A stretch of 64,000 nucleotides of DNA from Bacteroidota bacterium (GTDB lineage Bacteria; Bacteroidota; Bacteroidia; B-17B0; Aurantibacillaceae): contig JAFLBH010000001.1 of NCBI GenBank assembly GCA_017303905.1, positions 310,001 to 374,000 of the forward strand, read 5' to 3'. Both the position numbers and the translations under genes were made by a program. Numbering within the stretch: position 1 is the first letter of the stretch; every line of letters begins with the position of its first letter. The notes under the pieces were generated by a model, which worked only from the letters and a program-made list of their open reading frames with translations, was not told the DNA's origin and did no database searches. Positions 52,968 through 62,160 of the stretch are shown piece after piece.

Positions 52968-54609
52968 ATTTCAAGCAATCGGCTGAAAGCATTTTATTCA
53001 AATTCATTTTACTTAGCGTGTTGATGTAATCAAACTCTGAATCTGACTTTTGTTCAATGAGCTTTTTAACCAATAACTTTTGTTCCACGTTAAGTATATT
53101 TAATTGAGTGCACATGTAAAAAAACATGACCAGCTTATTCATTCCGGCAGGATTACTTTTCACAAAGCCAGGCGAAAGCTTCAATGTTTTGATAATGGCT
53201 TTTCTGGCGTCTGCCTCCGCTTTCATACGATTACCGTTATAATCGCTTGCTATTCTTTGCGAGATGTATTTACTCATCAAAGATGGATTGAGCGGTTTCT
53301 TAAGGTGACTGAAATTCACAAATACGTTTCCGGCTGTAAATTTCTTCAAGGTTTCAATAGAAGAACGATATCCCTTTTGAGCGGCAATGATAGACGCTTC
53401 CTTGAGAGCCAATTCGTTTAGTTCTGTGTCGAGTGGACGGAATCCGAATCGGTAATAAAACCAGAATGCGCCGGATTGTAATCCCTCCGGATTATTTTTC
53501 CCGAACTGATAAGGCTCTACCTCAAAGTACTCTGCGCCAAAAGCGTTTTTATAGGTACGCAAAAGTTGCGCAAACACAAAGGCAGATTCTCCTCCACGAA
53601 ATGCTTCGAAAATATTTATTCCTAATAAAGAACGATGTCCGAATAACCAACCACCGCCATATGCCATGGGATAACCGTTTTTAAACATCATAAATCCGAT
53701 GTATGACTCTAACGGTAAGCGGCGCTGCGGCAGCATGCTAAATAAGGCGATGGATAATCCGTGCTCCAATTCAAAAAACAGAAGTCCTTCTTCGTTGCAA
53801 TAAGTGACAGGATCCGTTTCGCGGTTTAACAAGGCTAATGCGGTGCGTGAGGCATCGATGATTTGTTTCCTTTGCGTGTTACTTAATTTGGAAGGAACCG
53901 GTAATTTCTTTTTAATGATAGATGCTTCATCAAATTTCTTTAATATTCCGCTGCTGTGGTAAAAAGTTTTTGTGAGTTGAATGTTTCCAAAGCTGCGTGA
54001 AAATTTTTCATCGCGGCCTAAAACAGTTATATAAACTGATAACGATTCGAAAAGCTGATCTTTCACTAAATCAGGAACCTTAATAGAGTCTACATGATTT
54101 ACCAACCATTGCAATTGCTGATGTTTGTTTTTTGTTCCGCTTAGTTTTTCAATCCACTTGCCCGCTTTCATTTTTTCATCGGCGAGCATTTCGAATTCCA
54201 TTTCTGGAAAGCCATATTTTAAAACTTCCTTTGGATGTGTGCCGCTCTCATCGAAAGAGTGTAACTGAACATCTTTTCCATATTCTTTTAATAACCATTT
54301 AGCCAAACTTAAACTAAAAGCGCCATCCGTTTGTGTATTTGCGATTCCACTTAAAATAAGTTTATCTTTTACATCTTGCTTAGCAGATTTTATAAAGACG
54401 GAGAGTCTTTTCATTTCAGAAGCTGCTAAATTTCGTATCGTTTCGTTCTCAGGATAAGCTAAAGTAAACAGCAAACTGTCGTGATAGTGTTTAATTGCAT
54501 GTGCTGAAGAAAATTTAGTGGAAGAACACTCGGTAAGTGCTTTTTCTTTCTGTTGTGCAGACAGCTCATTAAAACTATTTGCTACCTTTTTAAATTCTTC
54601 GAATGCCAT
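52954..54609 (-). CDS. Unknown protein with a GNAT-like C-terminal half
   Basis: The product has 551 residues and no signal peptide. The N-terminal 270 residues are helical without a named motif. Residues about 270-400 read like an acyltransferase fold: LESYIGFMMFKNGYPMAYGG, NIFEAFRGGESAFVFAQLLR, AEYFEVEPYQFGKNN and GAFWFYYRFGFRP, a pattern similar to the GNAT end motif (Y-x-x-x-GFRP). The last 150 residues are again helical. I recognise it only as a conserved hypothetical of bacteria. The 3' end overlaps the EamA gene by 14 bp. Function unknown. Confidence 0.75.
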   Translation of the reverse strand: MAFEEFKKVANSFNELSAQQKEKALTECSSTKFSSAHAIKHYHDSLLFTLAYPENETIRNLAASEMKRLSVFIKSAKQDVKDKLILSGIANTQTDGAFSLSLAKWLLKEYGKDVQLHSFDESGTHPKEVLKYGFPEMEFEMLADEKMKAGKWIEKLSGTKNKHQQLQWLVNHVDSIKVPDLVKDQLFESLSVYITVLGRDEKFSRSFGNIQLTKTFYHSSGILKKFDEASIIKKKLPVPSKLSNTQRKQIIDASRTALALLNRETDPVTYCNEEGLLFFELEHGLSIALFSMLPQRRLPLESYIGFMMFKNGYPMAYGGGWLFGHRSLLGINIFEAFRGGESAFVFAQLLRTYKNAFGAEYFEVEPYQFGKNNPEGLQSGAFWFYYRFGFRPLDTELNELALKEASIIAAQKGYRSSIETLKKFTAGNVFVNFSHLKKPLNPSLMSKYISQRIASDYNGNRMKAEADARKAIIKTLKLSPGFVKSNPAGMNKLVMFFYMCTQLNILNVEQKLLVKKLIEQKSDSEFDYINTLSKMNLNKMLSADCLKFISC

Positions 54610-54650
54610 GAAAAGATTTTAAACTAAAAGTGCAGAAAATAATTCAAATA

Positions 54651-54678
54651 AAAAACCCCCTCAGATACCTGAGAGGGT
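54651..54678 (-). terminator. Terminator after the S46 peptidase gene
   Basis: On the minus strand CCCTCTCAG (54677-54669) pairs with CTGAGGGGG (54664-54656), with one U-G pair, and is followed by a U5-6 run (54655-54650). It lies 21 bp after the stop at 54699. Confidence 0.85.
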
Positions 54679-54698
54679 TTTTACTAATGTGATTAATA

Positions 54699-56864
54699 TT
54701 AGTTTTTGCGTAAATCCAATTCATTAATAATGTTAGTAGCGCCACCCAATTTTTCGATAACCCATAACACATAACGTACATCCACATTAATGGTGCGGTT
54801 TAAATCTTTATCGAATGCTATCTTATGACTAAGTGCCTCGTAGTTACCGTCAAACGCCAAACCAATTAATTCGCCTTTAGCGTTGATAACCGGTGAACCT
54901 GAGTTTCCACCAGTAATATCATTAGTAGTAATGTAACCAACAACGATATCGTTAACGGTTGGATCTGCATACTGACCAAAATCTTTTTTCTTAGCTGCTT
55001 CAATTAAGTTAGCCGGTAAATCAAACTCATAATCGCCCGGTTTGTATTTTTCTATAACGCCTTTTAATGTACAGATGTGGCTGTATTTAACACCATCGCG
55101 CGGTGCATATGATTTAACCTGACCGTAAGAAACGCGCATCGTGAAATTAGCATCCGGATACATTTTCTTACCCTTATTCATTTCTAAAATTCCTTTGAGA
55201 TAAGTACGTCCTAAATAATTATTTTGTGACGTAAAGTCCATAAAGTATTTCTGATAATTGTTATTGAAATTAGAGCTGAAAGTATTTGCTATCATAAATG
55301 CAGCGTCCTTGTGCAGAACCGCGGTATCAGGATTAGCCATAAAAGCTTCAAATTTCTTTGCATCTAACAACATCGTGTTGTTAAACACATAATCTGCCAA
55401 CAATGTATAGCATTGTTTATTTTTTAATTCGCCAAACTTTGTATTCACCCAATTATAAAATCCTTTTGGATGTTGCGTAGCATCCACTTCATTATAGAAA
55501 CTTTGAGTAACAAAAGCTAAAATGTTTTTATCAGAAGTAACATCTTCACCTTCAATAAACGCGGCGTGTGCTCTTTTTAGCATGCCCACCATCTTAGTGA
55601 TTTCTTCTTTCGTTACATCTTTTTTACTTAACAAAGCATCTAATCTTTGCATATTTGCCGCCATTGCAATTAATGGTGAACCTAAAATACCTTCGTTCAA
55701 ATACACACGGTGTTTTGCGTATGGTCTCCACGCATCGTAGATTTTTGCATAGTCGGCAAAGAGATTATCAAATTCAGGTTTACCTTTTGCCCACGCTGCA
55801 AATGCAGCTTCATTAGCCTGTTTCTCTTCGTAAGTTTTAAACTTTAATAATTGTTTTGATTCGCCATCGAAAAACTTCCAATAGTTTGCAACGCCTGCAT
55901 AATATCCTGCTAATTTCAATTTTACTGCCGGATCCTTTATCATTTCTTCATGCATGTACTTTAAACGCTGATCACGTAAAGCAACTAATGATGGATTTTC
56001 GATGTCGGTTTTTAATTTAACACCGTAAGAAGTTTCATAACGGTTGGTACCCCCCGGATATCCAAAAATCATTGCGAAATCCCCGTCTTTTACTCCTTTA
56101 ATTGAAACCGGTAAAGAATATTTTGCTTTGTAAGGAACATTGTCTGCAGCATAATCAGCAGCTTTTCCGTCTTTACTCATGTACACACGGAAAATAGAGA
56201 AGTCGCCGGTGTGACGAGGCCACTCCCAATTATCAGTATCACCACCAAATTTTCCAATGCTTTCTGCAGGTGTTCCCACTAAGCGAACATCTTTATAACG
56301 CTCGTAAACAAACAATAAAAACTGATTGCCTTTAAACATAGAAGCAATACGACCTTCGTAGCCGGTACCTTCTGTTTCTTTGTTCGCAAGTTCAGTTAAG
56401 ATTCCTTGTAATTTCTGAGTTAATTCAAGTGCTTTTAAATCCTTTATTTTCTCGTTTACTTTATCTGTAACATCTACAATTTTAATTAAAAACTGTGCGT
56501 GTACACCCGCAGCAGGAATTTCTTCTTGTTTTGTTTTTGCCCAAAACCCGTCGCGTAAATAATTGTGCTCAACTGTTGAAGCAGCAGCAATTGCATTATA
56601 CCCGCAATGGTGATTGGTAAAAATCAATCCTTCTTTACTTACAATTTCTCCTGTGCAACCGCCGCCAAAAATGATAATAGCGTCTTTAATGCTTGCCTGA
56701 TTGATGCTGTATAATTGTTCTTTGGTAACTTTTAATCCTTTCTTTACCATGTCGGCATAAACCTGTTCGCCTAATAACATAGGTAACCACATGCCTTCAT
56801 CGGCTTTGGCCACCGGTTTAAATACGAATTGAATGGCCAGAATAAATACAAGTAAACGTTTCAT
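54699..56864 (-). CDS. S46 family dipeptidyl-peptidase (DPP7-like)
   Basis: The product has 721 residues, the normal length. It has a signal peptide (MKRLLVFILAIQFVFKPVAKA) and acts in the periplasm, releasing dipeptides. The catalytic triad is His in GLIFTNHHCGYNAI, Asp in GKFGGDTDNWEWPRHTGDFS and Ser in TGGNSGSPVINAKGELIGL. The residue 18 after the catalytic Ser, which in the known enzymes separates DPP7 (Gly) from DPP11 (Arg), is Gly here (LAFDGNYE). That favours hydrophobic P1 residues rather than Asp/Glu; this is an inference from a single position. It fits a protein-degrading lifestyle. Confidence 0.94.
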   Translation of the reverse strand: MKRLLVFILAIQFVFKPVAKADEGMWLPMLLGEQVYADMVKKGLKVTKEQLYSINQASIKDAIIIFGGGCTGEIVSKEGLIFTNHHCGYNAIAAASTVEHNYLRDGFWAKTKQEEIPAAGVHAQFLIKIVDVTDKVNEKIKDLKALELTQKLQGILTELANKETEGTGYEGRIASMFKGNQFLLFVYERYKDVRLVGTPAESIGKFGGDTDNWEWPRHTGDFSIFRVYMSKDGKAADYAADNVPYKAKYSLPVSIKGVKDGDFAMIFGYPGGTNRYETSYGVKLKTDIENPSLVALRDQRLKYMHEEMIKDPAVKLKLAGYYAGVANYWKFFDGESKQLLKFKTYEEKQANEAAFAAWAKGKPEFDNLFADYAKIYDAWRPYAKHRVYLNEGILGSPLIAMAANMQRLDALLSKKDVTKEEITKMVGMLKRAHAAFIEGEDVTSDKNILAFVTQSFYNEVDATQHPKGFYNWVNTKFGELKNKQCYTLLADYVFNNTMLLDAKKFEAFMANPDTAVLHKDAAFMIANTFSSNFNNNYQKYFMDFTSQNNYLGRTYLKGILEMNKGKKMYPDANFTMRVSYGQVKSYAPRDGVKYSHICTLKGVIEKYKPGDYEFDLPANLIEAAKKKDFGQYADPTVNDIVVGYITTNDITGGNSGSPVINAKGELIGLAFDGNYEALSHKIAFDKDLNRTINVDVRYVLWVIEKLGGATNIINELDLRKN

Positions 56865-56888
56865 TAGCTAGGGTTTTTAAAACGGGAG

Positions 56889-56920
56889 CGAAACTACCGT
56901 AAAAAAGAGGGGATTGCCAA
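56889..56920 (-). promoter_or_regulatory. Promoter of the S46 peptidase gene
   Basis: On the minus strand TTG (56920-56918), 21-bp spacer, then TAGTTTCG (56896-56889), one mismatch from TAnnTTTG. It lies 24 bp upstream of the ATG. Confidence 0.5.
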
Positions 56921-56987
56921 TTTTTTAGATAAATACGGGTATAGTTAGACGAAAAAAAGCTATCTGCTTGATTGCTTTGATATTAAG

Positions 56988-57004
56988 TCCCCCATTTTGG
57001 GGGA
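56988..57004 (-). other. Strong hairpin without T-run after ogt
   Basis: TCCCCC (56988-56993) and GGGGGA (56999-57004) form a tight stem 18 bp after the ogt stop. No U-run follows in either direction, so it is either a 3'-end protecting hairpin or a protein-binding palindrome. Confidence 0.5.
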
Positions 57005-57021
57005 TAAACGCCTAAAATTTA

Positions 57022-57516
57022 CTAGAAAAGTGAAGCCTGACCGCTTTCTTGTTCCAGCAACCACTTCTTACGCCAAAGCTCCCCCGAATAACCCACCAAC
57101 TTACCATCGCTTCCAATCACGCGGTGACAAGGAATGATAATAGATATTGGATTTTTTCCATTCGCGGCGGCTACAGCTCGAATGGCGTTTTCGTCGCCCA
57201 ATCGCTTTGCCAAATTTAAATAGGAGATGGTTGTGCCATATGGAATTTTTTGCAATTCCTGCCAAACAGTTTTTTGAAAATCGGTGCCGGCAGGACGAAG
57301 CGGCAAGGCGAAGGACGTTAGTTCCTTATTAAAATAAGCCTGCAATTGCTTTTTTGCTTCCGCATTAATCGGTGAAAAAGAAAATGGCTGCTTTTCAAGA
57401 GTGATTTTGCCCACCTTTACAAACAAAACTGATAATAGCTCGTTAGAGGTTGATGTTAGTTCAATCTCGCCGATGGGAGTATCCAAATATTCAAAATGCA
57501 GTTTTTGATCTGACAT
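57022..57516 (-). CDS. ogt: Methylated-DNA--protein-cysteine methyltransferase
   Basis: The product has 164 residues. It repairs O6-alkylguanine by transferring the alkyl group to its own cysteine, here in ISIIIPCHRVIGSDGKLVGY. The helix-turn-helix part reads FQKTVWQELQKIPYGTTISY and the asparagine hinge is RAVAAANGKNPISI. The family-typical short N-terminal domain is present. Its ATG begins directly after the stop of acs (no gap), so the two share a transcript. Confidence 0.95.
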   Translation of the reverse strand: MSDQKLHFEYLDTPIGEIELTSTSNELLSVLFVKVGKITLEKQPFSFSPINAEAKKQLQAYFNKELTSFALPLRPAGTDFQKTVWQELQKIPYGTTISYLNLAKRLGDENAIRAVAAANGKNPISIIIPCHRVIGSDGKLVGYSGELWRKKWLLEQESGQASLF

Positions 57517-59409
57517 CTATAAACGTGTTTTCACAATTTCCTCTACTACAGCCGGGTCTAACAAAGTAGATGTGTCTCCTAAATTAGAAATTTCTCCCTC
57601 AGCTACTTTACGCAATATCCGGCGCATGATTTTACCACTGCGCGTTTTTGGAAGACCACTTACAATCTGTATTTTATCGGGCTTAGCAATTGGTCCGATT
57701 ACTTTGTTTACCTCAGCAATAATTTCTTTACGCAAAATATCGTGGTTCTTTTGTGTGGAAGGAACAATAACATAGGCGTAAATGCCTTGTCCCTTTATAT
57801 CGTGTGGATATCCAACAACAGCGCTTTCAACCACATCGGCGTGCATATTAATAGCGCTCTCCACTTCCGCTGTACCAATGCGATGACCGCTTACATTCAT
57901 TACATCATCCACACGACCGGTAATTCGGTAATATCCGTTTTCATCGCGCTTGCATCCATCGCCGGTAAAATAAAGATTATTGTAAGTGGAGAAATATGTT
58001 TGTTTGCAACGTTCGTGATCACCAAACGTGGTACGGATAATGGATGGCCATGGGAATTTAATGCACAAGTTTCCTTCTACATTGTTTCCGGTAATCTCAT
58101 TTCCTTTTTCATCTACCAATAGCGGCTGCACACCGGGCAAAGGCAATGTTGCAAAGCTTGGCTTAGTTTTCGTAATTCCCGCTAATGGAGAAATTAAAAT
58201 GCCGCCGGTTTCGGTTTGCCACCAGGTATCAACAATAGGGCATTTTTCTTTACCGATGTTTTTATTGTACCAATGCCATGCCTCTTCATTAATGGGCTCG
58301 CCTACGCTGCCTAATACTTTTAAGCTGCTTAAGTTGTGCGGACTAACGTAGTTCAGTCCTGCGGCTTCCAGTGCACGAATGGCGGTTGGTGCCGTATAAA
58401 AATGAGTGACTTTATGTTTATCCACCACTTTCCAAAAGCGACCTGCATCCGGAAAAGTAGGAACACCTTCAAAAATAACAGAGGTAGCTCCGGCTAATAA
58501 CGGACCATAGGTAATATAAGAGTGTCCTGTTATCCAGCCCACATCGGCTGTACACCAATAAATATCACCCGGGTTATATTGAAATACATTTAAAAAGGAA
58601 TAGCAGGTATATACCATGTAACCGCCGCATGTATGCACAACGCCCTTTGGTTTACCGGTTGAACCTGAGGTGTAAAGGATAAAAAGCATATCCTCGCTAT
58701 CCATGGTTTCTGCCTCACAACGGTCGGAAGATTGCGGCACTACATCCTGCCACCAAATATCTCTGCCTGAAAGCATGTTAACAGAAGCGCCGGTATGTTT
58801 GTAGACTAAGACGTTGGTAACAGAAGCGCAAGTTTCTAAAGCTTCATCAACCACCGACTTTAAATTAATGGTTTTGTCGCCACGATAAGAGCCATCACTC
58901 GTTAAAACAACTTTACAATCTGAATCCTGTATACGACTTGACAAAGAAGCTGCAGAAAAGCCGGCAAACACCACCGAATGAACAGCGCCGATGCGCGCGC
59001 AAGCCAGCATAGAAAAAACAGCTTCCGGAATCATGGGTAAATAAATACAAACACGATCTCCCTTTTTAACGCCAAAACTCTTTAAAACATTGGCTAAACG
59101 ACAAACTTCATCATGTAATTGCTGATAGGTAATTACGCGATTAGGTTTATCCTCAAAGTTTGATTCCCAAACAAACGCAGTTTCGTTACCCTTCGTTGGT
59201 AAATGGCGATCGATACAGTTTTCGGTAATATTAAGCTTACCATTAACGAACCACTCCACATCATAGTCCTTAAAATTCCAATTTAAAACTTTGTCCCATT
59301 TTTTACGCCACGTAAAGTGACTTGCTTTCTCCTCCCAAAAGGCCTCCGGATTTTCAACGGATTGCTTATACTCGTTTTGATAATCGGCAAAAGTTTTAAT
59401 TTTTAGCAT
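57517..59409 (-). CDS. acs: Acetyl-CoA synthetase
   Basis: The product has 630 residues from the ATG at 59407-59409 (MLKIKTFADYQNEYKQSVEN). An in-frame TTG six codons upstream is possible but less likely. It activates acetate to acetyl-CoA through acetyl-AMP. AMP-forming motifs are LYTSGSTGKPKGVVHTCGG, WWQTETGGILISPL and YFTGDGCKRDENGYYRITGR. The regulatory acetylation lysine lies in GLPKTRSGKIMRRILRK. It lets the cell use acetate through the TCA cycle, fitting sdhCAB in this window. ogt follows without a gap. Confidence 0.95.
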   Translation of the reverse strand: MLKIKTFADYQNEYKQSVENPEAFWEEKASHFTWRKKWDKVLNWNFKDYDVEWFVNGKLNITENCIDRHLPTKGNETAFVWESNFEDKPNRVITYQQLHDEVCRLANVLKSFGVKKGDRVCIYLPMIPEAVFSMLACARIGAVHSVVFAGFSAASLSSRIQDSDCKVVLTSDGSYRGDKTINLKSVVDEALETCASVTNVLVYKHTGASVNMLSGRDIWWQDVVPQSSDRCEAETMDSEDMLFILYTSGSTGKPKGVVHTCGGYMVYTCYSFLNVFQYNPGDIYWCTADVGWITGHSYITYGPLLAGATSVIFEGVPTFPDAGRFWKVVDKHKVTHFYTAPTAIRALEAAGLNYVSPHNLSSLKVLGSVGEPINEEAWHWYNKNIGKEKCPIVDTWWQTETGGILISPLAGITKTKPSFATLPLPGVQPLLVDEKGNEITGNNVEGNLCIKFPWPSIIRTTFGDHERCKQTYFSTYNNLYFTGDGCKRDENGYYRITGRVDDVMNVSGHRIGTAEVESAINMHADVVESAVVGYPHDIKGQGIYAYVIVPSTQKNHDILRKEIIAEVNKVIGPIAKPDKIQIVSGLPKTRSGKIMRRILRKVAEGEISNLGDTSTLLDPAVVEEIVKTRL

Positions 59410-59459
59410 AGTAACAGAATTTGCCAATGAAATTAGAGCATACGATTATAAAAACCAAG

Positions 59460-60176
59460 TTAAATTTTGTTGGCGGTAAGCTGACTGAACAAAAGACGTT
59501 TCACCACGGGTAAAAACGTTTCTTTTGTGGGCAAAGGAATGGACGATTGAAAAATGTAAACTGCCGGATTTGGAAGATATGGATTTTGATAAATTAAGTC
59601 CTGCTTCACTTTATCGATAGGCATGGAAAGGGATATAGTGTAAGAAGAAACATAATTTGTTTTAAAACTCATCGCCTTTTGGTTGACGAATGAGATAGGC
59701 GACAACTCATAATTGTAAACAAACACTTCCTTTTCGGGTGGAGTGCTTAAAATAAAGTAGCCTTCGTTCTTATTGATTGGAAGAATGCCAAGAGGTTCGC
59801 GCTGAATGTTTTTTTCTACATAGTCAAAGATTGTTTTTCCCTGCATCACTTCCTTCGCCATAAGCGGCATGCTAAATTCAATAATCTGCTTTATTTCCTG
59901 AAACCACTCTTCTTCGTTGGGAGACTTATAATTTAGTTTAAGATGTTCAGTGTCTATTGACTCTAACGGTTTTTTAAAACTGTCGTTAAGTTTGTTCTCT
60001 GACTCTTTTAGCTCCTTCAGATTCCTGAAATGCTCAATTAATTCCGAAAATTCAGGGTAAAGCTGTGTGCTCGAAAATTTATCGTGCACCTTTTTGAGGT
60101 AGGCCAACAGAATGTACTTTTTGTATTCAAAATCTATTAAGCCTTCGGTTAACCAGTTTTTTGCAAGTGTTTCCAT
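59460..60176 (-). CDS. Protein of unknown function
   Basis: The product has 238 residues, with no signal peptide and no membrane segment. It begins METLAKNWLTEGLIDFEYKK, has a helical N-terminal half with a Lys/Glu-rich segment (HFRNLKELKESENKLNDSF) and a C-terminal half rich in aromatic residues and prolines (QNPYLPNPAVYIFQSSIPLP). I recognise no family. It is divergent from the OmpA lipoprotein gene and 50 bp upstream of acs in the same direction. Confidence 0.65.
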   Translation of the reverse strand: METLAKNWLTEGLIDFEYKKYILLAYLKKVHDKFSSTQLYPEFSELIEHFRNLKELKESENKLNDSFKKPLESIDTEHLKLNYKSPNEEEWFQEIKQIIEFSMPLMAKEVMQGKTIFDYVEKNIQREPLGILPINKNEGYFILSTPPEKEVFVYNYELSPISFVNQKAMSFKTNYVSSYTISLSMPIDKVKQDLIYQNPYLPNPAVYIFQSSIPLPTKETFLPVVKRLLFSQLTANKI

Positions 60177-60297
60177 AAGCTTTTAACAAATTATACGTTA
60201 AAATTAAGGTCATGTTGCGCAAATTGCTGTTAAAAATTGTCACATTTCATTGTTAAAAAGTAAGCCATTATTTACAAAAGCACTTTAACAATGGTGT

Positions 60298-60305
60298 TAA
60301 TTTTG
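60298..60305 (+). promoter_or_regulatory. -7 box for the OmpA lipoprotein gene
   Basis: TAATTTTG matches TAnnTTTG and ends 10 bp before the ATG at 60316. No -33 TTG at the right spacing. Confidence 0.45.
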
Positions 60306-60315
60306 AGTACAATTT

Positions 60316-61320
60316 ATGAAGATGAAGAAAATTATAGTTTTAGGCCTTATTGCTGTTTTAACAGCTTGTGTGCCTCAGCGTTTGTTGGAAGAATCGAAAA
60401 GCAAACAACAGGAATGTGAAAAGGAATTAGCCGCTATTAAAAAATCGGCACAAGAAAACGAAACCAAACTGGCAGAGTTAAATGAACAATACGAGAAAAA
60501 CGCCAAAGCCCTAGGCGGATTGCAACGTGATACTTCCATTATTGGTTCGAATTATCGCAACCTAACCAGCAAATACGACAAATTAAATCTGCTGAACGAA
60601 CAGTTAATGGATCGTCTCAATAAACTCTTAAGCGGAAGTGAAAAAGACAATGCCAAATTGAGCAGCGATTTACAATTAACGCAGGAGCAATTATTGAAGA
60701 AGCAAGATGAATTAAAAGCGCTTGAATTGAAATTAAACAAACAACAACAAGAACTGGATGCATTAGCTGCCGAATTAAAAAAGCGTGAAGCCCGTGTTGC
60801 AGAGTTGGAAGACATCTTAAAGAAAAAAGATCAGGCGGCTAATGATCTGAAGAAAAAATTAAGTGATGCTTTATACAATTTCGAAAACAAAGGTTTAACC
60901 ATTACTCAGAAGAACGGAAAGGTTTATGTGAGCATGGATGAAAGTTTGCTTTTTGCCAGCGGAAAAACCAATGTAGAACCAAAAGGCGTTGAGGCATTAA
61001 AGAATGTGGCAAAAGTATTGGAACAAAATACAGATATCAATGTGATGGTAGAAGGTCATACTGATGATGTACCAATGAAAGGCGCAGGTGAAATAAAAGA
61101 TAATTGGGATTTAAGTGTGATGCGCGCCACTTCGGTGACTAAAATAATGCTCACAGGCTCTAAAATTGAAGCTAATCGCATTACGGCAGCAGGCAGAGGT
61201 GAGTTTTTCCCTTTAGATGCCGCAAAAACAGCCGAAGCACGCAAGAAAAACCGCCGTACTGAGATTATTTTAACCCCTAAACTGGATGAATTGCTAAAGG
61301 TTTTGGGAGACAACAACTAA
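60316..61320 (+). CDS. OmpA-family peptidoglycan-binding lipoprotein with a coiled coil
   Basis: The product has 334 residues. The lipobox is in IIVLGLIAVLTACVPQ, with Cys18 or so as the lipid attachment site. A long Lys/Glu/Leu coiled coil follows (about 25-190; for example QQELDALAAELKKREARVAE). The C-terminal OmpA domain has LLFASGKTNVEPKGVEALK, INVMVEGHTDDVPM and ITAAGRGEFFPLDAAKT ... KKNRRTEIIL, the diaminopimelate-binding site. It tethers the outer membrane to the cell wall, the coiled coil acting as a spacer. Monocistronic, with a -7 box upstream and a strong terminator. Confidence 0.92.
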   Translation: MKMKKIIVLGLIAVLTACVPQRLLEESKSKQQECEKELAAIKKSAQENETKLAELNEQYEKNAKALGGLQRDTSIIGSNYRNLTSKYDKLNLLNEQLMDRLNKLLSGSEKDNAKLSSDLQLTQEQLLKKQDELKALELKLNKQQQELDALAAELKKREARVAELEDILKKKDQAANDLKKKLSDALYNFENKGLTITQKNGKVYVSMDESLLFASGKTNVEPKGVEALKNVAKVLEQNTDINVMVEGHTDDVPMKGAGEIKDNWDLSVMRATSVTKIMLTGSKIEANRITAAGRGEFFPLDAAKTAEARKKNRRTEIILTPKLDELLKVLGDNN

Positions 61321-61347
61321 TTTAAAATCCCTTTCTCCTTTTATTTA

Positions 61348-61373
61348 AAGCCCGTCATAAGACGGGCTTTTTC
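61348..61373 (+). terminator. Terminator after the OmpA lipoprotein gene
   Basis: Stem GCCCGTC (61350-61356), loop ATAA, stem GACGGGC (61361-61367), then TTTTTCT. Confidence 0.9.
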
Positions 61374-61513
61374 TATTATATAATTGATTTTCAAGTGCTT
61401 ACTTTATTTATACGCTACTTATACAACAGTTAAACAATAGTTAATTAAAATATTAAACAAGTATTAAATCGCTGTAAAACATACTACTTACATCCTGATA
61501 TGCAACCTAATGC

Positions 61514-61543
61514 TTGTCTAAACCGTAGAAAATCGTACTTTTG
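61514..61543 (+). promoter_or_regulatory. Promoter of the 184-residue gene
   Basis: TTG (61514-61516), 19-bp spacer, TACTTTTG (61536-61543). The ATG at 61564 is 20 bp downstream. Confidence 0.65.
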
Positions 61544-61563
61544 AACAAGTTATTAACACTTTT

Positions 61564-62118
61564 ATGAGAAAACTAACCTCCTCTGAGTTCGATCAACTAC
61601 CAATTAAAGGTAAAGGACGAAGTTCTATTGTTTTTAACTCACTAATCAATCTTAAAGAAGGCGAAGCGCTTTTAATAGAGCGTAAAGACTGGAATCGCAA
61701 AGCAGGACCCAGCACACTGGTACGTTACATTGAGAAAAAACACGACATGAAATTTATTTGTGGTGCTCTCGAGGGAGGAAAAGGTTGGGCTGTGAAAAGA
61801 ATGGAAACAATTAAGAGAGAAGCGCAGAAGCAAAAGCCTGTTGTGAAGAATGAAAAACAAGAAGAAAAAGAAATTATTTCTAAGGATAACCTTCAATTAA
61901 AATCAGAGTTGATTTTATTCTATCTAAGTAGAATTGCCATTCACAAAATTGAACGTATAGAGGATACCTTAAAAGCAAGCATTATGCATTTTTGGAAAGA
62001 GGATAAAAAATTACTTGAGCAATATCTGAATGAAATTATTATGAGTCTTCAAGATCAGGGTCATATAATCATCGAAAACGACAAGACGTATATTCCGCTT
62101 CGCAACAGTAAAATTTAA
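61564..62118 (+). CDS. Protein of unknown function, basic N-terminal domain
   Basis: The product has 184 residues. The N-terminal about 80 residues (LPIKGKGRSSIVFNSLINLK ... STLVRYIEKKHDMKFIC) form a compact basic domain. A Lys/Glu-rich linker (RMETIKREAQKQKPVVKNEK) and a helical C-terminal domain (ELILFYLSRIAIHKIERIED) follow. The GRSS...L-I-EGE...W pattern resembles DNA-binding domains seen in mobile-element proteins, but I cannot name the family. It is a single gene with its own promoter and terminator. Confidence 0.7.
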   Translation: MRKLTSSEFDQLPIKGKGRSSIVFNSLINLKEGEALLIERKDWNRKAGPSTLVRYIEKKHDMKFICGALEGGKGWAVKRMETIKREAQKQKPVVKNEKQEEKEIISKDNLQLKSELILFYLSRIAIHKIERIEDTLKASIMHFWKEDKKLLEQYLNEIIMSLQDQGHIIIENDKTYIPLRNSKI

Positions 62119-62124
62119 TTCAAT

Positions 62125-62160
62125 AAAAAAGCCCCGGCAAATGTCGGGGCTTTCTTTTTT
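62125..62160. terminator. Bidirectional terminator between the 184-residue gene and the PorE-like gene
   Basis: Stem GCCCCG (62131-62136), 8-nt loop, CGGGGC (62145-62150), T3CT6 on the right and A6 on the left. The T-run includes the start of the PorE-like stop codon at 62159. Confidence 0.88.
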
